A stretch of DNA of 20,640 bases from JBCDBD01 sp039184335 (GCA_039184335.1 JBCDBD010000046.1:1-20640); one strand, 5' to 3'; numbered from the stretch's first letter, positions 6,932 through 14,084 are shown. Translations and numbers: made by a program. Notes: generated by a model from the letters alone, not told the origin.

Positions 6932-8215
6932 TTAGCCATTTCTATTCAATAAAGTCGTACCAACAGCACATCGCAAACATTTATTCACCTTACAATAGCG
7001 ATGGTGCAGCTCCACTATGGCTTGACTTTCAAATGCGTTGGCACTCTTAAGCCCAATCTTGCCAAAGCCATGGACCACTTCATTTTTTTCGGCCTTCAGA
7101 CCCGTTATAAGATGGTTGATTTCATCACTGATATCTTTACCGAGATACTTGGCATAGCAAAACTTGATGGGAATTACGGTATTGATGATGGCCAAATCAA
7201 TGAAACTGGCAGAAATTCTTTTGCTTCTTTTTTTGGCCTCCTTTCCAAATGTGTAATGATTGTCCCAATAGTCACTCGCTGCTACATCAAAAATCGAACG
7301 AACATCCATAAGGTTTTTTGCAGCCAATAATTTACTGAACAAATTTTGGTTCTTGTGGTACACGCCAGCCAATTGTGACAAACGAATGGTGGGAAAATTA
7401 TTGGGACGCAACCTAAAAAAATCAGGTTTGCGAACTCCAAAATTGTCCAATTCAAACTTATGCTTCAAAAAAGCAAATTCTTTTTGAAGTCCAAGAAAAT
7501 AATGGTCAACACATTGATCGCTATCCAAAAAACCGGCCAAACCAAAAAGTATACTCTCCAATTGCATCAAATTACCGCCTACCTTTCTTACGATATTAAA
7601 ATCCAATGCATGGGCAATAGTCAAAAATGATGGTCCATTGACATTGAGTCCAAAACTTTTCATCATCATTGTAAAAAGCGTTTTTTCCCAGTCGTTACCA
7701 TACTCGTTAAGATACTTGAAAACAAGTTCTGATTTATTGTTCAATCTTTCAACATAAAGTCTTTTGATCCAATCTTTAAGCTTGAAACTTTCTACCGTAC
7801 CAATATCATTTTCACAATTGATAAAAGTCTTCTTGGTATTCAGCAATAACGATTTATAAGACAGTAACAGGTCTTTAGGGATAAGTTGTTTTAAGGCAAG
7901 GGTTGAAATCTTGGAGTTGTCTTTTCTAAAAACGGAAACATCATCATACCATACGACATGTAAAATAACGTTATCATAGCTACGGTCATTTTGATGGTCA
8001 TGCGCATACCAGTCAGAGGATTTCACATGTATTTCAACATTACCTGCCCACAATTGCCCGCCAATTTCAACTTTGGCGTTGAAAAAATCTGGCCCCGATC
8101 CAAGATTACGAACACCAGTGTCTTGTATATGTATTTTCTCATGGTCTTCTGAAACCAAATCTTGTCCCCTGAGCTTGTCATATTCCCAAATAAAATGGAG
8201 CAATTCTTCACGCAT
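6932..8215 (-). CDS. DUF2851 family protein
   Basis: The 427-residue soluble protein is recognised as DUF2851, an uncharacterised family common in Bacteroidetes. The N-terminal part holds the family hallmarks GPDF (residues 41-44), GNVEIH (58-63) and SSDW...H.H (66-74). These conserved acidic and His residues look catalytic, and the pattern is loosely reminiscent of a nuclease core, but this is a guess. The C-terminus ends with a Cys cluster (Cys408, Cys413, Cys416), possibly a metal site. No signal peptide or membrane segment is seen. It is the first gene of a tight three-gene group with PspC and a K+ channel. Upstream lie about 200 bases without a convincing gene. Confidence 0.82.
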   Translation of the reverse strand: MREELLHFIWEYDKLRGQDLVSEDHEKIHIQDTGVRNLGSGPDFFNAKVEIGGQLWAGNVEIHVKSSDWYAHDHQNDRSYDNVILHVVWYDDVSVFRKDNSKISTLALKQLIPKDLLLSYKSLLLNTKKTFINCENDIGTVESFKLKDWIKRLYVERLNNKSELVFKYLNEYGNDWEKTLFTMMMKSFGLNVNGPSFLTIAHALDFNIVRKVGGNLMQLESILFGLAGFLDSDQCVDHYFLGLQKEFAFLKHKFELDNFGVRKPDFFRLRPNNFPTIRLSQLAGVYHKNQNLFSKLLAAKNLMDVRSIFDVAASDYWDNHYTFGKEAKKRSKRISASFIDLAIINTVIPIKFCYAKYLGKDISDEINHLITGLKAEKNEVVHGFGKIGLKSANAFESQAIVELHHRYCKVNKCLRCAVGTTLLNRNG

Positions 8216-8416
8216 TGGACGAAAATAGAAAATTACCGAACAATGGCGGGTTTACTTTAAACCTTCATCAGAAAATTACTATAAATAGTGATATTTTGTA
8301 GTGTGAGCCCGGCCTATATGGCAGTATGCACGGCACGATAATGGAAGAAAAGTGTACCAGTTGTCAAATACCTATCTACAGTTTTTGGAATACGCTGACA
8401 GTCCTTGTCGTATTCA
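8216..8416. other. Intergenic region without a convincing gene
   Basis: This 200-base gap separates DUF2851 from the rhodanese gene. A hairpin lies at its rhodanese end. The plus strand holds a 36-codon ATG frame (8341 to 8451) with a CTSC pair and a hydrophobic middle, but it runs antisense into the rhodanese gene and shows no promoter, so it is not called. Confidence 0.4.
8388..8415 (-). terminator. Hairpin after the rhodanese gene, possible terminator
   Basis: GAATACG and CGTATTC form a perfect 7-bp stem starting 1 base after the rhodanese stop codon. The following minus-strand sequence is not T-rich, so this is either a non-canonical terminator or an mRNA 3' end stabiliser. Confidence 0.35.
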
Positions 8417-8731
8417 TTAGGGTTCGATTACCTCACCCTCCCATTCGGTGAATCCACCCATGAGATTGTACGCATTTTCAAAACCGACACTTTTCATTAT
8501 TGCACAAGCCTGACCACTTCGGTTACCAGAACGGCAATATACATAGTAGTTTTTAGATCTATCGAGCATTTCAATCCCATCCAAAAAGCCTTGGCCCAAA
8601 TAAATATCAATATTTGTAGCTGTCGGAATATAACCGTCTTCTACTTCTTCAGGTGTACGAACATCCAAAACAAAGGCATTATCATCATTTTCTAGCTTCG
8701 TGGCCCATTCTTCTTGTGTTAAATCTGACAT
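8417..8731 (-). CDS. Single-domain rhodanese-like protein
   Basis: The 104-residue cytosolic protein is one rhodanese domain. It has VLDVRTPEEVEDGYIPTATNID (residues 21-42), the active-site loop with Cys66 in CRSGNRSG, and the closing GGFTEW. It may transfer sulfane sulfur from a donor to a thiol acceptor; the six-residue active loop fits thiosulfate or persulfide chemistry, but the substrate is unknown. The ATG at 8731 is chosen because a longer frame from 8773 would begin inside the terminator hairpin of the upstream gene. A promoter-like TATTTTTG lies just ahead (8752-8759). It follows two exported thioredoxin-fold genes on the same strand and may share a thiol-redox theme with them. Confidence 0.88.
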   Translation of the reverse strand: MSDLTQEEWATKLENDDNAFVLDVRTPEEVEDGYIPTATNIDIYLGQGFLDGIEMLDRSKNYYVYCRSGNRSGQACAIMKSVGFENAYNLMGGFTEWEGEVIEP

Positions 8732-8751
8732 GTTCAATAATTTAAGTTTGG

Positions 8752-8759
8752 CAAAAATA
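8752..8759 (-). promoter_or_regulatory. Possible promoter -7 element of the rhodanese gene
   Basis: TATTTTTG on the minus strand fits TAnnTTTG and lies 20 bases before the ATG. It also forms the T-rich tail of the upstream terminator, so the match may partly be coincidental. Confidence 0.35.
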
Positions 8760-8785
8760 AAAATCCGAAGCATTACTCCGGATTT
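8752..8785 (-). terminator. Intrinsic terminator of the thioredoxin-like gene
   Basis: On the minus strand a 10-bp stem with one G-T pair (AAATCCGGAG/CTTCGGATTT) and a TAATG loop is followed by a T-rich tail. It lies 20 bases after the stop of the upstream gene. Confidence 0.75.
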
Positions 8786-8804
8786 AAAGCCTATGATTTT
8801 CTTA

Positions 8805-9428
8805 TTAGACCTTTATCGAGCATCCAATGGCCCTAGTTGTCTTCACCTCTATTTCAGATTCCGCCAACATGGCATCGACAGCATTTTCTACATATTTTTC
8901 CTCAACTAATGCTGCATCTTGGTAATTATCATCAATGGCACCAATATATACCACCTTATTACCTTCGTCGGTCTTCTCCAATAAAAAAACGTGCGGGGTG
9001 CGTGTCGCTCCATATTGCGGATAAACCGTTTGCCCTTCATCAAACACATAGGGAAAAGTAAACCCTTTTTCTTGGGCGCGCACTTTCATTTCGGCGTAGC
9101 TGTCGCCCGGTTTGACAGCTGGGTTATTCGGGTTGATGGCGATCACGGGAACTCCTAAAGGTTTATATTTTGCATCTAAGGCGATAATCCGATCTTCGTA
9201 GGCCACAGCATATGGACAGGTATTGCAGGTAAAAATCACCAAAAACCCTTTGGCATTCCCGAAATCTGCCAACGATACCATGGTGCCATCTATATTCTTT
9301 AGGGAAAAGTCAGCGGCAATATCACCAATGTCATAGCCCGCGTCGGTTAAATTGACTGTTTTAGAAAAGGCCCCTAAAAAGAATACCAATGTCAGTATGC
9401 CGAGAGTTTTCAAAGTTTTCATAGTCAT
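8805..9428 (-). CDS. Exported thioredoxin-family / AhpC-TSA-like protein
   Basis: The 207-residue protein has a signal peptide (about residues 3-24, with LGILTLVFFLGAFS) and a thioredoxin fold with the redox pair CNTCPYA (Cys66 and Cys69 counted from the second Met) and a cis-Pro loop TRTPHVFL. This subgroup resembles peroxiredoxin-like thioredoxins of the periplasm, with an inserted region after the first helix (INPNNPAVKPGDSYAEM). It should exchange disulfides or reduce a peroxide in the periplasm; the partner is unknown. Two ATG starts lie 6 bases apart (9428, 9422) and the choice hardly matters. It starts 15 bases after the TlpA-like lipoprotein gene and is probably co-transcribed with it. 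Confidence 0.88.
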   Translation of the reverse strand: MTMKTLKTLGILTLVFFLGAFSKTVNLTDAGYDIGDIAADFSLKNIDGTMVSLADFGNAKGFLVIFTCNTCPYAVAYEDRIIALDAKYKPLGVPVIAINPNNPAVKPGDSYAEMKVRAQEKGFTFPYVFDEGQTVYPQYGATRTPHVFLLEKTDEGNKVVYIGAIDDNYQDAALVEEKYVENAVDAMLAESEIEVKTTRAIGCSIKV

Positions 9429-9443
9429 TGGAAAAATGAATGT

Positions 9444-9980
9444 TTATAAAAATTTATGCAATTCTTTTTTGAGTTCTTCATAAGTAAAACCCTGCTCAAA
9501 AAAACTTCTTTTTTTGGTATTGTATATCAATGTTGCCGGGATACCGCCACCCCAGTTTTCGTCAATCTTAGGAATCCATTCATTTTGTTTGGGATCATCC
9601 AATATGACAACACGGGACTTTAGCCCCTTTTCAGCGACAAAGGGCTCCAGTCTTGATTTCCACATCGAGGGCATGTCCAAACTGACCAAAATCACTTCAA
9701 CATCGTTGTCTTTCTGTTCTGCATAGACTTTCTCAAAATAGGGCAGTTCTTCAACGCAAGGCTTACACCATGTCGCCCAAAAATTAATGATATAGGTTTT
9801 ACCATCAGTTTGGTGCAAAAGTGGGGTCAATCCTTCAAAATCATAGATGGGAAAATCAATTTCATGGGATTTCGCAACAGTTTGTCCAACTTCTCCATTT
9901 GAACTGGCTACAGGTTCTTTCCGCTTATCAACACATGACAGCACAAAGAAAAAAAGCAAGCAAAAGAACAAGTGTCGCAT
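9444..9980 (-). CDS. TlpA-like thioredoxin-fold lipoprotein
   Basis: The 178-residue protein starts with a lipoprotein signal peptide whose lipobox FVLSC places the acylated Cys at residue 16. A TlpA/ResA-type thioredoxin domain follows, with WATWCKPC (Cys72, Cys75) and the cis-Pro segment GGGIPATLIYN (Pro148). Such anchored reductases work on the outer face of the membrane, for example on cytochrome maturation substrates or oxidised extracytoplasmic proteins; the specific partner is unknown here. It is the first gene of a two-gene run with the thioredoxin-like protein downstream. A 7-bp inverted repeat (CATCAAA/TTTGATG, 9982-9996) sits right before its start. It diverges from the MarR-type regulator. 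Confidence 0.9.
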   Translation of the reverse strand: MRHLFFCLLFFFVLSCVDKRKEPVASSNGEVGQTVAKSHEIDFPIYDFEGLTPLLHQTDGKTYIINFWATWCKPCVEELPYFEKVYAEQKDNDVEVILVSLDMPSMWKSRLEPFVAEKGLKSRVVILDDPKQNEWIPKIDENWGGGIPATLIYNTKKRSFFEQGFTYEELKKELHKFL

Positions 9981-9981
9981 T

Positions 9982-9996
9982 CATCAAAATTTGATG
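9982..9996. repeat. Short palindrome before the TlpA-like gene
   Basis: CATCAAA and TTTGATG are perfect 7-bp arms around a single base, one base upstream of the minus-strand start at 9980. It could be an operator or an mRNA hairpin at the translation start. The role is unknown. Confidence 0.4.
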
Positions 9997-10084
9997 TTTT
10001 AAAATTAACCAAAGCCCCAAGCATGATTTCTTTTTTAACAAAACTTTATCTGTTACACACTTGTGGGCAAAACATGATTCAATG

Positions 10085-10092
10085 TATATTTG
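10085..10092 (+). promoter_or_regulatory. Promoter -7 element of the MarR-led operon
   Basis: TATATTTG matches TAnnTTTG exactly. A TTG at 10061-10063 lies 21 bases upstream as a candidate -33 element. The start site would be about 15 bases before the MarR ATG at 10115. Confidence 0.6.
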
Positions 10093-10116
10093 TATATACA
10101 ATTATTGTATTTACAT
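10090..10116. promoter_or_regulatory. Candidate MarR operator
   Basis: A perfect 12-bp palindrome TTGTATATACAA (10090-10101) overlaps the -7 element and start site. A second, imperfect copy TTGTATTTACAT (10105-10116) lies 15 bp further on and runs into the ATG. Position and symmetry suit self-repression by the regulator encoded just downstream; this is inference. Confidence 0.55.
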
Positions 10117-10561
10117 GAATGTAGAGGAAGTCATTAAAACTGAAAAGAAATTACCGCTTCGCACGCGAACAATATTACATTTTTCACTAGTGGGCAATAA
10201 AATCAATGAGACCTTTATGGCAGCACTCAAGCCCCATGAGATATCAGAACAACAATTTAATGTACTTCGCATTCTAAGAGGACAAAAGGGAAAGCCGGCC
10301 CATCTATCAACCATCAATGAACGTATGGTAACCAAAATGAGCAACACCACGCGATTGGTAGACAAGTTAATTTTAAAAGGATATGTAGATCGTATTACTT
10401 GTGCTGACAATCGAAGGAAGGTAGAAATTACCATAACTGACAAAGGCAAAGCCGTTTTAACGGTATTGGACAAGGTGATGGAAGAAACTGAAAATGAATT
10501 GCTCACAAAATTCTCTGATCTCGAACTCAACCAATTGAATCATTTACTCGATAAATTTTAA
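10115..10561 (+). CDS. MarR-family transcriptional regulator
   Basis: The 148-residue protein has the MarR winged-helix layout. It has N-terminal helices, a helix-turn-helix around residues 45-90 with the recognition region NERMVTKMSNTTRLVDKLILKGYV, a wing with the signature DNRRKVEITITDKG (98-111), and a C-terminal dimer helix. The ATG at 10115 is used because upstream starts would lie within the promoter. MarR dimers bind palindromes and are usually released by small ligands or oxidants. Its operator candidate covers its own promoter. It stops 1 base before the oxidoreductase gene, so regulator and enzyme are co-expressed. The inducer is unknown; a lone Cys at residue 96, near the wing, is noted. 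Confidence 0.9.
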   Translation: MNVEEVIKTEKKLPLRTRTILHFSLVGNKINETFMAALKPHEISEQQFNVLRILRGQKGKPAHLSTINERMVTKMSNTTRLVDKLILKGYVDRITCADNRRKVEITITDKGKAVLTVLDKVMEETENELLTKFSDLELNQLNHLLDKF

Positions 10562-10562
10562 C

Positions 10563-11195
10563 ATGGATACAATTATAGCATCAAGAAATTGGCGATATGC
10601 CACAAAAAAATTCGACCCCAACAAAAAAGTTGAAGGCCAAGACTTAGACGTGCTGTTAGAGGCCACGCGCCTCAGTGCTTCTTCTTATGGACTTCAGCCC
10701 TATCATGTTTTCGTAATCTCGAATAAGGAGCTTCAAAAAAAGTTGCGCCCTTTTTCATGGAACCAAGCCCAAATTACAGAAGCTTCACATCTTATCGTCT
10801 TTGCCAACAAGGTTCGATTTGATGGTGCCCTGGTCGACAATTATTTAGAAAATGTGAGCGAAACCCGCAGCATCCCACATGATGGCCTAAAAGATTATGG
10901 TGATTTTATGAAATCAAAATTACTCTCCCTTACTGATACCGATAAAGGCATATGGACGGCCAAACAGGTATATCTGGCATTGGGCAACTTATTGAATGCA
11001 GCCGCAGAATTGCGTATTGATACCTGCCCTATTGAAGGCTTCGAACCCGAAAAGTACAATGAGATCTTAGGGCTTGATGAAAAGGGGCTTAACGCAACAG
11101 TGGCCGTGGCCTTAGGGTACCGATCAGAGGATGATGTGACCCAACACTATAAAAAAGTGCGCTATTCGAAAGAAGAATTATTTACCCATTTATAA
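10563..11195 (+). CDS. NAD(P)H-dependent oxidoreductase, nitroreductase family
   Basis: The 210-residue protein is an NfsB-type nitroreductase-fold flavoprotein. The N-terminal SRNWRYATKKFDPNKKV (about residues 7-23) supplies phosphate contacts for FMN, then SSYGLQPYHVFVI (about 41-53) follows. AELRIDTCPIEGFEP and VAVALGYR near the C-terminus are family hallmarks. It reduces nitro compounds, quinones or similar electrophiles by two electrons from NAD(P)H; it works as a dimer in the cytosol. The start lies 1 base after the MarR stop codon, so it is the likely primary target of that regulator, with a xenobiotic or quinone as a plausible signal. Confidence 0.9.
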   Translation: MDTIIASRNWRYATKKFDPNKKVEGQDLDVLLEATRLSASSYGLQPYHVFVISNKELQKKLRPFSWNQAQITEASHLIVFANKVRFDGALVDNYLENVSETRSIPHDGLKDYGDFMKSKLLSLTDTDKGIWTAKQVYLALGNLLNAAAELRIDTCPIEGFEPEKYNEILGLDEKGLNATVAVALGYRSEDDVTQHYKKVRYSKEELFTHL

Positions 11196-11237
11196 ATTTA
11201 AAAACAACAAGTAAGAACAAAAATTAATTTTAAAATC

Positions 11238-11813
11238 ATGAAAAAAAACATTTTAAGCGTAGCATTGACCTTAGTTTTCGGACTTTCAGCAGTGGCAAAC
11301 CCCATTGATGGTGAAAAAAAAGCAGTAAAGACCGAAAGCAGTAAAATCACTTGGAAAGCCTATAAAGTTACTGGTTCACATACCGGAACCATTGCCCTAG
11401 AATCTGGCGCACTGGAATTTGACGGGGACAAACTGACCGGTGGGGAGTTTGTGGTTGACATGACCACAATCAACACTACCGATCTCGATGGTGACTACAA
11501 ACAAAAATTGGATGGCCACCTTCATTCTGATGATTTCTTTTCCACAGCCAGCAATCCGACATCAAAACTGGTATTTACCAACGTCAGTGCGAGCGGAAAA
11601 AACGCTTACGAGGTAACCGGTGACCTCACCATAAAGGGTATCACCAAACCTGTCACTTTTGATGTCTCTGTATACGGCAGTAAAGCTACCGCGACATTAA
11701 AGATAGATCGTACAAAATATGATGTAAAATATGGTTCGGGCAGCTTCTTCGAAAACTTGGGCGATAAAACAATCTATGATGAATTTGATTTGGTGGTCGA
11801 TCTAGAATTTTAA
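11238..11813 (+). CDS. Exported YceI-like lipid-binding protein
   Basis: The 191-residue protein has a signal peptide (MKKNILSVALTLVFGLSAVA) and one YceI domain, a lipocalin-like extended beta barrel. The family features are visible: SKITWKAYKVTGSHTGTI, GGEFVVDMTTINTTDL, DFFSTASNPTSKLVFT and GDLTIKGITKPVTFDV. Such proteins bind isoprenoid-type lipids or quinones in the periplasm. It lies 42 bases after the nitroreductase gene and before a strong terminator. The pairing of a quinone- or nitro-reducing enzyme and a polyisoprenoid carrier under one MarR regulator suggests a response to lipophilic electrophiles, which is inference. Confidence 0.92.
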   Translation: MKKNILSVALTLVFGLSAVANPIDGEKKAVKTESSKITWKAYKVTGSHTGTIALESGALEFDGDKLTGGEFVVDMTTINTTDLDGDYKQKLDGHLHSDDFFSTASNPTSKLVFTNVSASGKNAYEVTGDLTIKGITKPVTFDVSVYGSKATATLKIDRTKYDVKYGSGSFFENLGDKTIYDEFDLVVDLEF

Positions 11814-11834
11814 TTGACCTGGTTTAGTGTTTTT

Positions 11835-11869
11835 AAAAATCCCGTCCAGACTGTTTGGACGGGATTTTT
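11835..11869. terminator. Strong terminator between yceI-like gene and trp operon
   Basis: Perfect 14-bp arms (AAAAATCCCGTCCA/TGGACGGGATTTTT) with a 7-base loop, T-rich on the plus strand and A-rich on the other side, so it can work in both directions. It separates the MarR operon from the trp promoter. Confidence 0.9.
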
Positions 11870-11901
11870 AATTTTTCATTGCCCAATAACAAAATTCATT
11901 C

Positions 11902-11909
11902 TATATTTG
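11902..11909 (+). promoter_or_regulatory. trp operon promoter -7 element
   Basis: TATATTTG matches the flavobacterial -7 consensus exactly. TTG at 11879-11881, 20 bases upstream, is a fitting -33 element. The predicted start site (about 11913-11915) falls on or next to the leader ATG. Confidence 0.7.
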
Positions 11910-11914
11910 GTTCA

Positions 11915-11971
11915 ATGAAAATACGAAGCGTACATACTTGGTGGTGGATTGACTTACAGAGAAATTCGTGA
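11915..11971 (+). CDS. trpL: trp operon leader peptide
   Basis: An 18-codon ORF reads MKIRSVHTWWWIDLQRNS and contains three consecutive Trp codons (11939-11947) in a row, in front of a complete trp operon. It ends 26 bases before an intrinsic terminator. This is the layout of ribosome-mediated attenuation: when charged tRNA-Trp is scarce the ribosome stalls on the Trp codons and an alternative RNA fold prevents termination. The ATG lies only 5 bases after the -7 element, so the mRNA may be leaderless or nearly so. Its symbol is given by position and function. It is too short for standard gene prediction. Confidence 0.85.
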   Translation: MKIRSVHTWWWIDLQRNS

Positions 11972-11996
11972 GCTAGTCCCATCATTCATAATACAG

Positions 11997-12024
11997 AGGC
12001 TTGTCATCACGACAGGCCTTTTTT
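11997..12024 (+). terminator. trp attenuator terminator
   Basis: AGGCTTGTC and GACAGGCCT pair over 9 bp (one G-T) around an ATCAC loop and are followed by six T. It lies between the leader peptide and trpE, where it can stop transcription when tryptophan is plentiful. Confidence 0.85.
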
Positions 12025-12040
12025 AATTCAACCCTTTGAG

Positions 12041-13438
12041 ATGAATTTTGAACTAAAGACCCATTACAAAAAAATATTGGCTGACACCATAACCCCCGTG
12101 AGCGTCTATTTAAAGATACGCGACAAATTTCCGAACAGTATTCTTTTAGAGAGCAGCGACTATCATGCCAATGACAATAGTTTCTCCTATATCTGCTGCA
12201 ACCCCATTGCTTCCATCAAGGTGCATCATGAAGAAGCTATAATGCATTACCCAGACAGTACATCGGAAACCATTGCCATTGATGAGGGCATCAATGTGAT
12301 CGATGTACTGGATGGTTTCGCCAAAAAGTTCCATACCACTGACCATGACTTTAAATTTATCAATAATGGCCTTTTTGGGTATACGGCCTACGATGCGGTG
12401 CGCTACTTTGAAGCCGTAAACATCTCAAAAAAGGCAGGTTCAATTGAAATTCCAGATATTTTTTACGCAGTTTACCAAAACATTATTGCCATCAACCATT
12501 TTAAAAATGAGGCTTATCTCTTCTCGCACAATTATAATGGTGAAAGTAATATCGAAGAATTGGTACAGCTTTTAAATGTACAGGGTTTCGCCTCTTATAA
12601 CTTTTTAAAGGAAGGAGAGGTCAATTCCAACCTAGCCGATGAAACCTATAAAGAACATGTTGCTTTTGCCAAAAAACATTGCCAACGCGGAGATGTTTTT
12701 CAGTTGGTGCTGTCACGGCGGTTTTCCCAAAAATTCAAAGGAGATGAGTTCAACGTCTATCGTGCCTTACGTTCCATAAATCCTTCCCCTTACCTCTTCT
12801 ATTTTGACTATGGAGACTTTAAAATCTTTGGTAGCTCCCCTGAAGCCCAACTTATTGTCAAAGAAGGTAAAGCAGAAATACACCCCATAGCGGGCACCTA
12901 TAAAAGAACAGGAAACGACGAACAAGATGCCGCCTTGGCGAAACAATTGGCAGAAGACGATAAAGAGAACAGCGAACATGTCATGTTAGTCGACCTTGCT
13001 CGGAACGATTTGAGCAGAAATGGGAATTTGGTAAATGTAGACACCTATCGCGAAGTACAATATTTCTCTCATGTCATCCATCTGGTATCAAAGGTAACAG
13101 GCATCAAAAAACCAGAAATTCCAACATTAAAGATTGTAGCAGACACCTTTCCCGCCGGTACCCTAAGTGGTGCACCAAAGCACATGGCCATGCAACTCAT
13201 CGAAAAATATGAAAAAACAAGTCGCGGGTATTATGGTGGAGCCATTGGTTTTATGGATTTTAAGGGCAATTACAACCACGCCATCATGATTCGTACCTTT
13301 TTGAGCAAAAACCATGAACTGCACTTTCAAGCCGGGGCAGGTTTAGTGGCCGCCTCTGATCCAGAGACCGAATTGCAGGAAACCTATAACAAACTTGGTG
13401 CTTTGAACAAAGCCCTTGAAATTGCAGAAACTATCTGA
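12041..13438 (+). CDS. trpE: Anthranilate synthase component I
   Basis: The 465-residue large subunit converts chorismate and ammonia to anthranilate. The LLES motif (residues 35-38) is the Trp feedback-inhibition site, so the enzyme is probably inhibited by tryptophan. The C-terminal chorismate-binding domain shows the family stretches PIAGTYKRTGN, HVMLVDLARNDLSRNG, DTFPAGTLSGAPKH, GYYGGAIGFMDFKGN and AGAGLVAASDPETELQET. It is slightly shorter than proteobacterial TrpE (about 500-520) as is usual in Bacteroidetes. It works with TrpG, whose ATG follows one base after this stop codon. No Shine-Dalgarno precedes the ATG, which lies 16 bases after the attenuator T-run. Confidence 0.97.
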   Translation: MNFELKTHYKKILADTITPVSVYLKIRDKFPNSILLESSDYHANDNSFSYICCNPIASIKVHHEEAIMHYPDSTSETIAIDEGINVIDVLDGFAKKFHTTDHDFKFINNGLFGYTAYDAVRYFEAVNISKKAGSIEIPDIFYAVYQNIIAINHFKNEAYLFSHNYNGESNIEELVQLLNVQGFASYNFLKEGEVNSNLADETYKEHVAFAKKHCQRGDVFQLVLSRRFSQKFKGDEFNVYRALRSINPSPYLFYFDYGDFKIFGSSPEAQLIVKEGKAEIHPIAGTYKRTGNDEQDAALAKQLAEDDKENSEHVMLVDLARNDLSRNGNLVNVDTYREVQYFSHVIHLVSKVTGIKKPEIPTLKIVADTFPAGTLSGAPKHMAMQLIEKYEKTSRGYYGGAIGFMDFKGNYNHAIMIRTFLSKNHELHFQAGAGLVAASDPETELQETYNKLGALNKALEIAETI

Positions 13439-13439
13439 A

Positions 13440-14027
13440 ATGGAGCAGAAAATTTTGATGATTGACAATTACGACAGTTTCACCTACAATCTCGTTCACT
13501 ATCTTAAGGATTTGGATTGTCAAGTGGTCGTAAAACGTAACGATCAATTATCGTTGGAATCGGTTGACAATTTCGACGCAATTGTACTCTCTCCAGGTCC
13601 TGGCATCCCCGATGAAGCAGGTTTGCTCAAACCTATCATTGAAAAATATGCCATTACCAAACGTATTTTTGGGGTCTGCTTGGGGCAACAGGCCATTGGG
13701 GAAGTCTTTGGTGGAAAACTTATTAACCTAGATGAAGTCTACCATGGGGTGGCCAGCACTATAAAAATCACTGGCCAAGACTATATTTTTAATGGTATAC
13801 CCAATGAAATTGAGGTTGGGCGTTACCACTCATGGGTCGTTCACCATGAATTGCCCAAGACCTTAACTGCAACTTCCTATGATGAAAATGGGCAGGTGAT
13901 GTCTTTACAACATAAAGAGTATGACATTCGCGCTGTACAGTTTCACCCCGAATCAGTACTGACACCATACGGTAAGCAAATACTAAAAAACTGGATCACA
14001 TATGGTACAGAACAATTTGGAAGCTGA
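13440..14027 (+). CDS. trpG: Anthranilate synthase component II (glutamine amidotransferase)
   Basis: The 195-residue class I amidotransferase releases ammonia from glutamine for TrpE. The catalytic triad is visible: Cys80 in GVCLGQQAIGE, and His169 and Glu171 in VQFHPES. The oxyanion motif SPGPG lies at 51-55. The N-terminus starts MEQKILMIDNYDSFTYN. The ATG at 13440 is chosen; a frame opening 24 bases upstream would overlap trpE. It is unfused and may, as in other bacteria, also serve para-aminobenzoate synthesis, since no separate pabA is visible here. trpD follows after 57 bases. Confidence 0.97.
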   Translation: MEQKILMIDNYDSFTYNLVHYLKDLDCQVVVKRNDQLSLESVDNFDAIVLSPGPGIPDEAGLLKPIIEKYAITKRIFGVCLGQQAIGEVFGGKLINLDEVYHGVASTIKITGQDYIFNGIPNEIEVGRYHSWVVHHELPKTLTATSYDENGQVMSLQHKEYDIRAVQFHPESVLTPYGKQILKNWITYGTEQFGS

Positions 14028-14084
14028 TGATACAACTTATTGATTTTCTTTACCATTAATCCCCGCAATCATACATCCATAAAA

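Noticed and set aside
8341..8451. Small plus-strand ORF with a CTSC pair and hydrophobic middle
   Set aside because: It runs antisense into the rhodanese gene, has no promoter or known family, and 36 codons is within chance expectation.
8732..8773. N-terminal extension of the rhodanese gene to 8773
   Set aside because: That stretch contains the upstream gene's terminator hairpin and a promoter-like motif; the domain begins at the 8731 ATG.
10061..10114. N-terminal extension of the MarR protein
   Set aside because: It would be encoded within the promoter and operator; the MarR fold starts after the ATG at 10115.
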